This document shows positions 8,390 to 16,292 of a stretch of DNA of 64,000 bases, one piece after another. The stretch comes from Streptomyces blattellae (GTDB lineage Bacteria > Actinomycetota > Actinomycetes > Streptomycetales > Streptomycetaceae), in contig NZ_WJBG01000222.1 of the NCBI RefSeq assembly GCF_009709555.1, positions 1 to 64,000 on the forward strand. The letters are read 5' to 3'. Every line of letters starts with the position of its first letter. The stretch's first letter is position 1. Both the position numbers and the translations under genes were made by a program. The notes below the pieces were generated by a model that was not told the origin of the DNA, searched no databases, and was given only the letters and a program-made list of their open reading frames with translations.

Positions 8390-9052
8390 TCATCGCGCGA
8401 ACGGCCCCTCCAGCGCCGCCCATTGGAGCAGCATGATGGTCTTGGCGTCGGCGATCTCCCCGGCGCGGATCATCTCCAGGGCTCCGCGGAAGGGCACTTC
8501 GAGGATCTCGATGTCCTCGCCCTCCTCGTCCAGTCCGCCGCCCTCGTGGGTCTGGGTGGACGGTCCGTACTCGGCGGCGTAGAAGCTGACGCGTTCGGTG
8601 ACCGAGCCCGGGCTCATGTAGACGTCGAAGACATGCCGGACGGCGCCGATCGTGTGGCCCGTCTCCTCCACCACCTCACGCCGTACGGCGATCTCCGGGT
8701 GCTCGTCATCGTCGTCGAGCAGCCCGCCCGGCGTCTCGATCAGCATTCCGTCGGGGTGGCCGTTGACGTAGACGGGGTAGCGGAACTGACGGGTGAGCAG
8801 CACGGTTTCGCGTTCGGTGTCGTACAGAAGCATGGTGGCGCCGTTGCCGCGGTCGTGTGTCTCACGCTGCTGGGTGCTCCAGGTGCCGTCGGCGTGGCGG
8901 AAGTCGAACGTGGTCGCGCGCTCGACGTACCAGTGGCTGGAGAGCAGGGTCACCTCCCGCACCTTCACACGCGGGTTGCCGCTCAGGTCCAGGCCGGTCC
9001 GGTCGAGCCCGGTGCGGCCACGGCGGTCGGGGGTGTCGATACCGGCGGTCAT
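8390..9052 (-). CDS. NUDIX hydrolase, GDP-mannose pyrophosphatase (NudK) type
   Basis: A 220-residue nucleotide-sugar pyrophosphatase related to NudK/AdpP, hydrolysing compounds such as GDP-mannose to sugar phosphate and nucleotide. The NudK-type segments are present: RETHDRGNGATMLLYD, VLLTRQFRYPVYVNGH and DGMLIETPGGLLDDDD, then the Nudix core REVVEETGHTIG, VFDVYMSPGSVTERVSFY, and the closing DAKTIMLLQWAAL. The ATG at 9052 is chosen because the preceding in-frame stretch is proline-rich and not family-like. Mg2+ would be bound by the Glu residues of the REVVEE box. Confidence 0.85.
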   Translation of the reverse strand: MTAGIDTPDRRGRTGLDRTGLDLSGNPRVKVREVTLLSSHWYVERATTFDFRHADGTWSTQQRETHDRGNGATMLLYDTERETVLLTRQFRYPVYVNGHPDGMLIETPGGLLDDDDEHPEIAVRREVVEETGHTIGAVRHVFDVYMSPGSVTERVSFYAAEYGPSTQTHEGGGLDEEGEDIEILEVPFRGALEMIRAGEIADAKTIMLLQWAALEGPFAR

Positions 9053-9198
9053 CGGGCCCCGCCATGGGGGCGGGGAGCAGCCGGGCGGGAAGGACGGGGG
9101 TGATGGGTCATGCCCGTCTTCTACCAGTTCGGAGAGCACGGTGGGCGGTCTTTCATCGCTGACATGCGGCTGCTCACAGTCCGGATGATCCTGAAGTC

Positions 9199-9423
9199 AT
9201 GTCCACACCGATTCGCGTGATCGTGCACCCGCCTTCGCCGACGGGCGGCCGGCGGGTGCGCGTGGACGGGGAGATCCTGGGCCTGGCGTACGGTCTGCGG
9301 GACCTGGCCGAGTTCCTCCGCCGAGCTGGTCTGGAGGTCGATCCGGACGACGTGGCGCACCTGACGTGGATCGACTGGCGCGGCGTGGGACCGGAGCACT
9401 GGGGCCCCGGGACCACGGCCTGA
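9199..9423 (+). CDS. Small conserved hypothetical protein
   Basis: A 74-residue protein (MSTPIRVIVHPPSPTGGRRV...) with a predicted beta-rich N-terminus, an amphipathic stretch LRDLAEFLRRAGL and an acidic WIDWRGVGPEHW tail. I do not recognise a named domain. It is divergent from the NUDIX gene and convergent with the ANTAR gene. Its codon use matches coding Streptomyces DNA (strong third-position GC), which supports it as real. Confidence 0.6.
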   Translation: MSTPIRVIVHPPSPTGGRRVRVDGEILGLAYGLRDLAEFLRRAGLEVDPDDVAHLTWIDWRGVGPEHWGPGTTA

Positions 9424-9500
9424 GTCACTCACCACACCGGCCGCAGCGGACTTCCGTGCCTGGCGCCGAAGTGACGTCCCGGGGACTGGGCGGGGCGTGA

Positions 9501-9809
9501 TCAAGCGGCCCCGCGGTGCCGCAGCCTGCGCGCCAGCTCGTCCCGGATGTCTGCCGCAAGGTCGCCGGTCGCGCCCCAGGCCACGACCAGCTCGGCCACC
9601 TGCCGCAACTTGATGTTGGTGTCCATGGACGTCTCCCTGAGCACGTCCCACGCCTCAGCGGGTGAGATGCGGCCGACTGCGACGATGACCCCCATGGCCT
9701 GGTCGATCGACGCATGGGACTCGACAGCTTGCTCCAGCTGGCCGACCTTGGACTCCAGCTGGTGAATCTGGTCGCCGTGGGTTTCGGTCGGCTCGGCGGG
9801 GCTGTCCAC
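9501..9809 (-). CDS. ANTAR-domain protein (putative RNA-binding antiterminator)
   Basis: A 102-residue protein: a coiled-coil segment (IHQLESKVGQLEQAVESH) followed by an ANTAR three-helix domain (SIDQAMGVIVAVGRISPAEAWDVLRETS, NIKLRQVAELVVAW). ANTAR domains bind paired hairpins in nascent RNA and relieve termination, usually controlled by a linked sensor, but here no GAF or receiver domain is present. Starts with GTG after GAGGAG. It sits among small stress-type genes. Confidence 0.82.
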   Translation of the reverse strand: MDSPAEPTETHGDQIHQLESKVGQLEQAVESHASIDQAMGVIVAVGRISPAEAWDVLRETSMDTNIKLRQVAELVVAWGATGDLAADIRDELARRLRHRGAA

Positions 9810-9950
9810 GTCCGCTCCTCAGGAGGTAGGGGGCAGAGCCTTCGGCAGTTCGTTTGCCCTGCCTGGCTCGGCTTACCCACGCGTGACCACCGTTGAATCA
9901 GGCCGGGGCGCGGGGCGGCCACCGCGTGGAGGGCGTAGACGTCGTAGACG

Positions 9951-10202
9951 TCAGGGAACGGCGGTCTGCGCCTGGTCGGGCCGGCGGGCGGCCCGGTCGG
10001 CTCCGGATTTCACGAGAAAGGCTTCCGCGTGTGCTGCGGCGTCGGCGGCGTCGCGTTGTCCCATGAGGACGCAGAGGGTGTAGGCGGCGTCGTCGAGCCG
10101 ACGGTGGCGGAGGAGGTTCGCCGGGTCGTGCAGCAGACCGGCCTGAGCCGACCGGTAGGCGCGCAGCGCCGCGGCGACGGTCCCGACATGAGGCATCAGC
10201 AT
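9951..10202 (-). CDS. DUF5133 domain protein
   Basis: An 83-residue, mostly alpha-helical protein beginning MLMPHVGTVAAALRAYRSAQA, the hallmark N-terminus of the Streptomyces DUF5133 family. It has an alanine/aspartate-rich second helix region and a good ribosome site (GGAGATAGGA). Function unknown; family members are often found near ANTAR and stress genes, as here. Confidence 0.75.
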   Translation of the reverse strand: MLMPHVGTVAAALRAYRSAQAGLLHDPANLLRHRRLDDAAYTLCVLMGQRDAADAAAHAEAFLVKSGADRAARRPDQAQTAVP

Positions 10203-10236
10203 CTTCGTGTCCTATCTCCCTCGTGCCGCCCGATCG

Positions 10237-10287
10237 GCCTTCGCACGGCAATCGCGAAGCCGCGGGGCGGGGCTGCCGTGCGAAGGC
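10237..10287 (-). terminator. Stem-loop downstream of hsp20
   Basis: A perfect 14-bp inverted repeat, GCCTTCGCACGGCA (10237-10250) and its complement (10274-10287), with a 23-base loop. It lies just past the hsp20 stop and ahead of the DUF5133 gene, fitting a terminator. A role as a regulatory hairpin for the DUF5133 transcript cannot be excluded. Confidence 0.6.
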
Positions 10288-10308
10288 GTGGCGGCGCACA
10301 CCCGGCCT

Positions 10309-10785
10309 TCAGGACTCGGTGATTTCGATGTGCCGCGGCTTGGTGGCCTGCGCCTTGGGCACCGTGACGGTCAGGACACCGTCGTGGAGCGTCGCGCTGA
10401 CCTCGTCCGGACTGAGATCGGCGGGCAGGAGAGCCCGGTACTCGAAGCGGCCGCCACGGCGAGTGCTGCGGCGCACTGTGCCTTCACGCGCCCGCTCCTG
10501 GTACTCACCCGTGATGCGCAGTTCCCGCTCGCTCATCTCGATGTCGATGTCGTCCCGCTTGATCCCGGGCAGTTCCGCCTCGATCACGTAGGCGTTGTCG
10601 GTCTCCCGCATGTCGGCCGCCGGGGACCAGGCCAGGGCGGCCGGGGCGGTGGCGGCGCCCTCCAGCAGCCGGTTCATGCGCTCGAACAGCTCGTCGAACT
10701 CAGCGGCGACCGGTTCGCCCCATCCGAAGCCGGAGAACGGCCTCTCCGGCAGGCTGCCGGGCCGACGTCGTACAGGCAGCGTCAT
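10309..10785 (-). CDS. Hsp20/alpha-crystallin small heat-shock protein
   Basis: A 158-residue ATP-independent holdase chaperone. After a 50-residue N-terminal arm the alpha-crystallin domain runs from about residue 53 (DMRETDNAYVIEAELPGIKRDDIDIEM) through ELRITGEY to DGVLTVTVPKAQ, followed by an I-x-I-like tail (IEITES). The chosen ATG has a strong GGAGG ribosome site. I found no HAIR/CIRCE or RheA operator upstream by eye. Confidence 0.92.
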   Translation of the reverse strand: MTLPVRRRPGSLPERPFSGFGWGEPVAAEFDELFERMNRLLEGAATAPAALAWSPAADMRETDNAYVIEAELPGIKRDDIDIEMSERELRITGEYQERAREGTVRRSTRRGGRFEYRALLPADLSPDEVSATLHDGVLTVTVPKAQATKPRHIEITES

Positions 10786-11036
10786 CGCGGTCCACCTCCG
10801 CGAGATTGGGTCATTCGGGTCACTTTCCATACTGCGCGCCCCCGCCGAACCAGGCGAGTCAACCCCGCACGATCCGCCGGACAGCCCTGCGCGTCGCCCG
10901 TGCCATCCCTACGGTCCGGGTCGACCAGAGTGACGCAAGGGGAATCGGGTCGGCGTGCGCAGCGGTTCCAACAACAGGACAATTGGGGTTCCATACCGGG
11001 AGGTGAGCGGTTACGGGCACTCCCTTCAGGACGCAG

Positions 11037-11882
11037 TTGTCGGTTCCGGGGCTTTCACCGATACGCGGCATCGGCGCAGAAGCCGCCCGGGCGGCCGTTC
11101 GCCTGGCCAGGCTTCCGCTCGACATAGCCGTGGAGGGCCTGGGGCAGCTGGCCGGATGGCTCACTCGCTCCACCCCCGCGCTGTCGCCGGTGGCGGGTGA
11201 GCCGGCCGCCGCCGGCGCGGGGATCCCGGTGCTGCTGGTGCACGGCCTGGCCGACCGGGACTGGGTCGTCTCGGCACTGCGGCGGGGCCTGGACGGCTGT
11301 GGCGCCAGCCCCTTCGTCCCGGTCAGCTACAACGCGCTCAGCCCGGACATCCGCTCGGCGGCCCGGACACTCGGGGACCAGGTGGAACTGGCGCATGCGC
11401 GCGGTGGCGGGCGGCCCGTGGTCCTGATCGGGTACAGCCTGGGCGGGCTGATCGCCCGGTACTACGTCCAGCGGCTCGGCGGAGACGCGTACGTGCCGCT
11501 GGTGATCACTCTGGCGACACCGCACAGCGGGACCGTGACGGCCCTGCTGGCCCCGCCCCACCCGCTGCTGCGCCAGCTGCGCCCGGGGAGCGACGTACTG
11601 ACCGAACTCGCCGAGCCGGCCGCGCGATGCCGTGCCCGGTTCGTGGCCTTCTACAGCGACCTGGACGAGGCCGTCATCCCCGCTGCCAGGGGCCGCATCG
11701 ACCATCCCGACCTGAAGGCGCGCAATGTGCTCGTGCCCGGTGTCGGCCACCTGACGCTTCCCCTCCACCAGCCGGTCATCGACCTGATGCGCTCGCTGCT
11801 GACCAAGGCCGGCCAGGCGCCCTCCGCCGTATGTCCGCGAGCCCGTGACAGCGGTGCCGAACCGGAGGAGGCTGAGACGTAG
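11037..11882 (+). CDS. Alpha/beta-hydrolase, triacylglycerol lipase-like
   Basis: A 281-residue serine hydrolase. The oxyanion-hole motif is VLLVHGLADRDW, the nucleophile elbow GYSLGG, an acidic residue lies in YSDLDEAVIP and the catalytic His in PGVGHLTLP, as in actinobacterial esterase/lipase proteins. The N-terminal amphipathic stretch (RAAVRLARLPLDIAVEGLGQLAGWL) may contact membrane. It starts at TTG with AGGA five bases upstream, with no better start seen. Confidence 0.82.
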   Translation: MSVPGLSPIRGIGAEAARAAVRLARLPLDIAVEGLGQLAGWLTRSTPALSPVAGEPAAAGAGIPVLLVHGLADRDWVVSALRRGLDGCGASPFVPVSYNALSPDIRSAARTLGDQVELAHARGGGRPVVLIGYSLGGLIARYYVQRLGGDAYVPLVITLATPHSGTVTALLAPPHPLLRQLRPGSDVLTELAEPAARCRARFVAFYSDLDEAVIPAARGRIDHPDLKARNVLVPGVGHLTLPLHQPVIDLMRSLLTKAGQAPSAVCPRARDSGAEPEEAET

Positions 11883-11919
11883 CCGGTAACAACGTCAGCA
11901 CCTGTGCGGACCGAAGACC

Positions 11920-12789
11920 ATGGCTTCTTCACCCAGCCCTGACAGCAGCGCGACGGTACGCCCCTATCGTCCCGAGGACGAGTCCGGCGTCCGAGCCCTG
12001 ATCGATGCCGACCGGCTGCCGGGGCAGCCGCTCTGCACGCCGGAGAAGCTGGCCGCCGCGCGGCCCGGTCCGCTCGCCCCGGCCGACTGGTCCCTACCGG
12101 CCCGGCCGAGGATCAGCGTCCTGGCGGACGCCGCGGACGGCCCGGTCGGCGTCATCGCCTACCGTTCCTTCGCCGGAGTGCGCACCGGCGCGATCTGCTG
12201 GCTCCACGCCCGGGAGGACCCGCCCGCTCTGCGCGCCCTGGTGGACCATGCCCTCGCCGAACTCGCCCCCTGCCCGCAGATCGAGGCGTTCGTCAGTGCA
12301 CCGCCGGGTCCCCTGGGACCGGGAGGGCTGCCCCGCACCCGGCGCGGCACCACTCACCGCGTCCTGCTGCAGACCGGTTTCACCGGCCGCCGCCAGGGCC
12401 GTTACCTGCGCTGCGCGCTACCGGCCGAGTCGGCGCCGGCCAAGCTGGTCGCCGACGTCTTCCCCTGCGACGTCCCGCCGGGCCACCGGCTGATCATCCG
12501 TGAGGCCGCCGAGCCGGTCGCGGAAGCCCTGGCCGGTGTCGGCCCCGACCGCACGGCGACCGTTTACTGGATCGAGACCCAGCCCGCCCATCGCCGCCGC
12601 GGCCTGGGCCGGAAGGTGCTCGGCCAGGCTCTGGCACTGCTGGCCGAGCAGGGCGCCGACGAGGTCTCGCTCGTCATCGACGACATCCAGAACCGCGAGG
12701 GCGAGCCGGCACTCCGGCTCTTCGCTTCGTTCGGCTTCACTTTCGTCGACCAGCTGTGGACCTACCAGCGCCGCCGCCCGGGCGCATGA
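11920..12789 (+). CDS. GNAT-family N-acetyltransferase
   Basis: A 289-residue protein with an N-terminal GNAT-like start (VRPYRPEDESGVRALIDADRL) and a clear acetyl-CoA pyrophosphate-binding motif in the C-terminal half (QPAHRRRGLGRKVLGQALALL), followed by LRLFASFGFTFVDQLWTYQR. The length suggests two GNAT-like lobes, with only the second showing the cofactor motif. Substrate unknown. Confidence 0.82.
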   Translation: MASSPSPDSSATVRPYRPEDESGVRALIDADRLPGQPLCTPEKLAAARPGPLAPADWSLPARPRISVLADAADGPVGVIAYRSFAGVRTGAICWLHAREDPPALRALVDHALAELAPCPQIEAFVSAPPGPLGPGGLPRTRRGTTHRVLLQTGFTGRRQGRYLRCALPAESAPAKLVADVFPCDVPPGHRLIIREAAEPVAEALAGVGPDRTATVYWIETQPAHRRRGLGRKVLGQALALLAEQGADEVSLVIDDIQNREGEPALRLFASFGFTFVDQLWTYQRRRPGA

Positions 12790-12803
12790 GCCAGAAGCGC
12801 GGA

Positions 12804-12851
12804 GTTCACCGTCCCGGGGTTCACCGTCCCGTCCCGGGGTTCACCGTCCCG
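12804..12851. repeat. Short direct repeats of TTCACCGTCCCG
   Basis: Three copies of TTCACCGTCCCG (12805-12816, 12820-12831, 12840-12851) with CCGGGG spacers, between the GNAT gene and a convergent small gene. The third copy contains the stop codon of that small gene. Possibly from replication slippage. Confidence 0.6.
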
Positions 12852-13020
12852 TCGGGACGTCGTCCACCCGCTCCCCCTCCGCTTGAGACGGTTCGGTCCT
12901 GGGTACGTCCGGGTGCTGCTCCGTGGCGCTGCGCTCACCGGGCTCGTTGCGCTCCCCCTCGGCCTGCGACGGGGTGTGCGCGTACAGCCAGCGGTCGTAG
13001 TCCGAGGCCTGGGACTGCAT
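12841..13020 (-). CDS. Small acidic hypothetical protein
   Basis: A 59-residue frame beginning MQSQASDYDRWLYAHTPS, too short for ordinary gene calling but with a strong ribosome site (GGAGG eight bases before the ATG). The body is Glu/Pro-rich with a duplicated SQAEGER element (residues 18-24 and 45-51), suggesting disorder. No domain recognised. It lies upstream of a convergent GNAT gene and downstream of DUF5709, in the same direction as the latter. Confidence 0.6.
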   Translation of the reverse strand: MQSQASDYDRWLYAHTPSQAEGERNEPGERSATEQHPDVPRTEPSQAEGERVDDVPTGR

Positions 13021-13128
13021 GGCGGGCCTCCTTCACTCGCTTAACGCCATGGTCCACCTTCGGCGGAGACGCGGCGAGAGCAGCGCTGCGCTCGCCGGGG
13101 GCCGGGGTTCCCTCGTGTGCCGACGGAC

Positions 13129-13554
13129 TCACTCCCCGCCTTCACCCGCCGGTGGCAGCCGTTCGTCGGGCACGACGTGCACCGCGGCCTCCTCCGCGCC
13201 CGCCGATGCGTTCCCGGTGCCCTCGGTCCCGGTGCCCTCGGTCCCGGTGCCCTCGGTCTCAGAGCCGGGTTCCCCGGTGGTGTCCGTCCGCGCGTCCTCG
13301 TCCGGCACCGGCGCCTCGGGTACCTCCTGCGCCAGTCTCTCGTCGAGGGACTCGCCCGCGTGCTGCTCGGCCGCCGTGGTGCCCGCCTTGGTGACGCCCG
13401 TCGGTTTCTCCGGCGGGGAGTAGCCCTCGTCGAGCATGTCGTCGTACGTGCGCTCGTCCACCGCGTCCTGAAGGTCCAGCGGTGCGGCGTCCTCCTGCTC
13501 CTCGTTGCTGCCCGTGGGCTGATGGGCGTCGTCCGCCCTGCTCTCGTCGCTCAT
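13129..13554 (-). CDS. DUF5709 domain protein
   Basis: A 141-residue, very acidic and probably disordered protein. The recognisable DUF5709 core is LDLQDAVDERTYDDMLDEGYSPPEKPTGVT. A C-terminal low-complexity tract repeats TEGTG three times, encoded by tandem 15-bp units. GAGGAGG ribosome site. Function unknown; the family is common in Streptomyces stress regions. Confidence 0.8.
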   Translation of the reverse strand: MSDESRADDAHQPTGSNEEQEDAAPLDLQDAVDERTYDDMLDEGYSPPEKPTGVTKAGTTAAEQHAGESLDERLAQEVPEAPVPDEDARTDTTGEPGSETEGTGTEGTGTEGTGNASAGAEEAAVHVVPDERLPPAGEGGE

Positions 13555-13605
13555 CTTCGCCTCCTCGGGCGACGGGTTCCCCTACGGCCTCGTGGAAACC
13601 GTCGG

Positions 13606-13833
13606 TCACAGCGCCAGCGCGAAGGCGAGGAAGAACGCCGCGCACAGCACGACGACGATCAGGATGACGGTCAGAGGGCCCTTGGCCCAGCCCTTCGCCG
13701 GGTTGTACGTCTCCTGCGGGCCGGCCCAGGGCGTACTGCCCTCGGCAGGTGGCGTCTCGCCGGGCGGCACGCCCCCTCCGGGCTCCAGACCGGGAGTGGT
13801 GCGCGGGTCCGGATCAGGGTTCTTCTCGTTCAT
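13606..13833 (-). CDS. DUF6480 family small membrane protein
   Basis: A 75-residue protein with a polar, proline-rich N-terminus (NPDPDP...TPGLEPGGGVPPGETPP) and one C-terminal membrane helix (LTVILIVVVLCAAFFLAFALAL), the DUF6480 layout. The ATG at 13833 follows GAGAGGCACG. Function unknown. Confidence 0.8.
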   Translation of the reverse strand: MNEKNPDPDPRTTPGLEPGGGVPPGETPPAEGSTPWAGPQETYNPAKGWAKGPLTVILIVVVLCAAFFLAFALAL

Positions 13834-14318
13834 TTCTCGTGCCTCTCCATGTGTGCCGTCGCCGGGTACCCGCGCCCAACGGACTCCAAGAGTCCGGATC
13901 GGTCGCCTCTGTTGAGCGGGGCGGCAAGCCTGGTCCGCCGGCGTTTTCCAGGGCTGCGAATGGACACTCAGGAGAGGAGCAAGAGCCCTACGGGGCGAGG
14001 GAACCAACCGGACCGCGACAGGGCCGGATACAGAAAGAAGATGAACCGACGTGACCGTGGAAGTCAGGAAGACGCCTGCCGTCCAACGACCCGAAACGGG
14101 CTGGGCGAGGGCACGCCGGGTGCGTGGGCAGAGCATACGTACCTGCGTGCGCGCGAGTGTCCAGGGCGACGCGGGGCAGACGCGGCGCGGGGACGACTGG
14201 AACGTCGTGCGGGGCGAGGACTGAGCCACGGTCGACATGCGCGGACGCGGGACCGCTCAGCGGTGATCCCCGTCCCGGAGCGCGCGGAACATCACCACGA
14301 CCGTGAAGGAGCCACACC
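13834..14318. other. 485-base intergenic region without a recognised gene
   Basis: Between the DUF6480 gene and the alcohol dehydrogenase. Frames through it lack family-like sequence or ribosome sites. A small palindrome GGACTC-CAA-GAGTCC lies at 13881-13895. I see no convincing promoter motif. Confidence 0.4.
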
Positions 14319-15503
14319 ATGCGCGCACTGACCTGGCAGGGCAAACGAGACGTGCGGGTGGAAACCGTTCCCGACCCGCGGATCGAGAAGCCCGACGACA
14401 TCATCGTGAGGGTCACGTCGTCCGGCATCTGCGGTTCCGACCTCCACCTGTACGAGCTCTTCGGCCCCTATCTGGACCCGGGCGACATCCTCGGCCATGA
14501 GCCGATGGGCGTGGTCGAGGAAGTGGGGCCGGACGTCCACGCGGTCACACCCGGCGACCGCGTCGTCATTCCGTTCAACATCTCCTGCCGCGACTGCTTC
14601 ATGTGCGACCAGGGGCTGCACTCGCAGTGCGAGACGACCCAGGTCCGCGAGCGTCACAGCGGCGCCGCGCTGTTCGGCTACACCAAGCTCTACGGGCAAG
14701 TGCCCGGCGGCCAGGCGGAGTTGCTGCGTGTGCCGTTCGGCAACAAGCTGCCCATCAAGGTGCCCGCCGGACCGCCCGACGACCGTTACGTCTATCTCTC
14801 CGACGTCCTGCCGACCGCCTGGCAAGCGGTCGAGTACGCGGACATCCCCGAGGAGGGCACCGTCACCGTCCTGGGCCTCGGCCCCATCGGAGACATGGCC
14901 GCACGGATCGCCCAGCACCGCGGCGCCCGCCTGGTCGTGGGCGTGGACCTCGTCGACGAGCGTCTGTCGCGGGCGAGCGCCCGGGGCGTCACATGCTTCG
15001 ACGCGCGACGACACGGAAAGGACCTGCCGGAGGCGGTGCGAGAGCTCACGGACGGGCGCGGCACCGACGCGGTCATCGACGCCGTCGGCATGGAGGCGCA
15101 TGGCGCACCGTTCGCCAAGGCGGCGCAGTGGGTCACCGGGCACCTGCCCGACGCCGTGGCCCAGCCGCTCATGGAGCATGCCGGAGTGGACCGGCTGGGG
15201 GCCCTGCACGCCGGCATCGACGTCGTACGCCGCGGCGGCACGCTTTCGGTCTCCGGGGTCTACGGCGGTGCTGCGAGCCCGATGCCGCTGCTGACGATGT
15301 TCGACAAGCAGATCCAGGTACGGATGGGCCAGGCCAATGTCTGGCGCTGGGTGGAGGACATCCTGCCGCTGCTCACGGACGACGACCCGCTCGGTGTCGA
15401 CACGTTCAAGACGCATGCGATGCCGCTGGAGGACGCCCCCAAGGCGTACGCCATGTTCCAGGCCAAGGAGGACGGCATGATCAAGACTCTGCTCAGGCCC
15501 TGA
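14319..15503 (+). CDS. Zinc-dependent alcohol dehydrogenase (formaldehyde dehydrogenase-like)
   Basis: A 394-residue medium-chain dehydrogenase. Catalytic zinc ligands are in SGICGSDLHLYE and GHEPMGVVEEVG. The structural-zinc cysteines are CRDCFMCDQGLHSQC. The NAD-binding motif is VLGLGPIGDMAARIA. The extra PDDRYVYLSDVLPTAWQAVEYA loop and 390-residue length resemble the glutathione-independent formaldehyde dehydrogenase group. Ribosome site GAAGGAG precedes the ATG. It stands alone. Confidence 0.88.
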   Translation: MRALTWQGKRDVRVETVPDPRIEKPDDIIVRVTSSGICGSDLHLYELFGPYLDPGDILGHEPMGVVEEVGPDVHAVTPGDRVVIPFNISCRDCFMCDQGLHSQCETTQVRERHSGAALFGYTKLYGQVPGGQAELLRVPFGNKLPIKVPAGPPDDRYVYLSDVLPTAWQAVEYADIPEEGTVTVLGLGPIGDMAARIAQHRGARLVVGVDLVDERLSRASARGVTCFDARRHGKDLPEAVRELTDGRGTDAVIDAVGMEAHGAPFAKAAQWVTGHLPDAVAQPLMEHAGVDRLGALHAGIDVVRRGGTLSVSGVYGGAASPMPLLTMFDKQIQVRMGQANVWRWVEDILPLLTDDDPLGVDTFKTHAMPLEDAPKAYAMFQAKEDGMIKTLLRP

Positions 15504-15531
15504 CGGCGAGGACGGTCCCGTGGCATCGCCC

Positions 15532-15553
15532 GGGGCGGGGGGGGTGGGCGGGG
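15532..15553 (+). other. G-rich tract (possible G-quadruplex)
   Basis: Runs of four, eight, three and four Gs separated by single bases just downstream of the dehydrogenase stop. It fits the G-quadruplex pattern on the plus strand. It could act in transcription termination, or simply be slippage-prone DNA. Confidence 0.4.
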
Positions 15554-15612
15554 TCGCGCGTGGGCGAGGGCGGCGGGTGTCGGCGAGGCGGCTGTGGGCG
15601 AGGCCACGCCGC

Positions 15613-15849
15613 TCACGCGGCGCGGCCGTAGGTTGTCGTCGTCGGTTCCTCGGTCTTCTTCCACGCCGTCAGCATCGTTGACGTGGCGTTGTAGTTCACC
15701 CGCTCCTGCCGCGTCCATGCCTCTGTGCGTGCGGCGAGCGCCATGTTGTAGACCTTGCGGACGCAGCCGAACGTGCGTGACAGCTCGGCTGCCTGCTCGT
15801 CCGTGGGATAGAAGCGGTACTTGAACGCCCGCTTCACCTGCGTCGTAAC
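15613..15849 (-). pseudogene. Truncated TnpB (IS200/IS605 OrfB), N-terminal fragment
   Basis: A 78-residue fragment with the characteristic TnpB start KRAFKYRFYPTDEQAAELSRTFGCVRKVYN followed by TSTMLTAWKKTEE. The full protein is about 400 residues, so the RuvC-like DED domain and the zinc finger are missing. The sequence changes to unrelated DNA after KKTEE. Upstream on the same strand is a sequence resembling the element left end (GATCAAATCTGCTGGTCAG, 15845-15863). Confidence 0.85.
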
Positions 15850-15933
15850 TGACCAGCAGATTTGATCTGCACGGTCTTCCGCCCTGGCGGCGAAACCCCG
15901 CTCCCTGCCCTGCTCCGCGGGAGTCCGTTTCCT

Positions 15934-15953
15934 CTCCGCCGTGAACGGCGGAG
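15934..15953 (-). repeat. IS605-type end hairpin next to truncated tnpB
   Basis: CTCCGCC-loop-GGCGGAG followed on the minus strand by AGGAAACGG, resembling the terminal hairpins of TnpB elements. It lies upstream of the tnpB fragment, so a second element end or a rearranged copy is implied. The surrounding 15954-16292 contains no gene I can support. Confidence 0.4.
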
Positions 15954-16292
15954 TATCCACGGAGGAACCTGATGACCCATGTCCTTCACCTCCAGCCTGA
16001 GCGGCGGCCCGGACGGACCCGCCGCGGCGGTCCGAGTGCCCCCTGTCCGTGGGTCCACACGGAGGGCCGCCCGCGCCTGCGACCTGGCTGCGCCGCCCGC
16101 TCCTGTCGGCCCTGCGGCACTCCAGCAGGCCCGGCACCGTCGTGAGGTTTCCTCCGCAGGACCCGGGCAACTCGGGCCCGACGACGCATCGACGGCGTGT
16201 TGCCCCACCCAAGGCCCGATTCCGCAGTTCCTGGCGGAGAAACAGCCGGACTGCACCGAGGGTCCCCCGTCTCCTCGGAACAGGAGCTCCGG

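Noticed and set aside
15972..16145. Small plus-strand frame (MTHVLHLQPERRP...) with GGAGG upstream
   Set aside because: The translation is Arg/Pro/Cys-rich, lacks coding-like composition and lies in transposon-scarred DNA.
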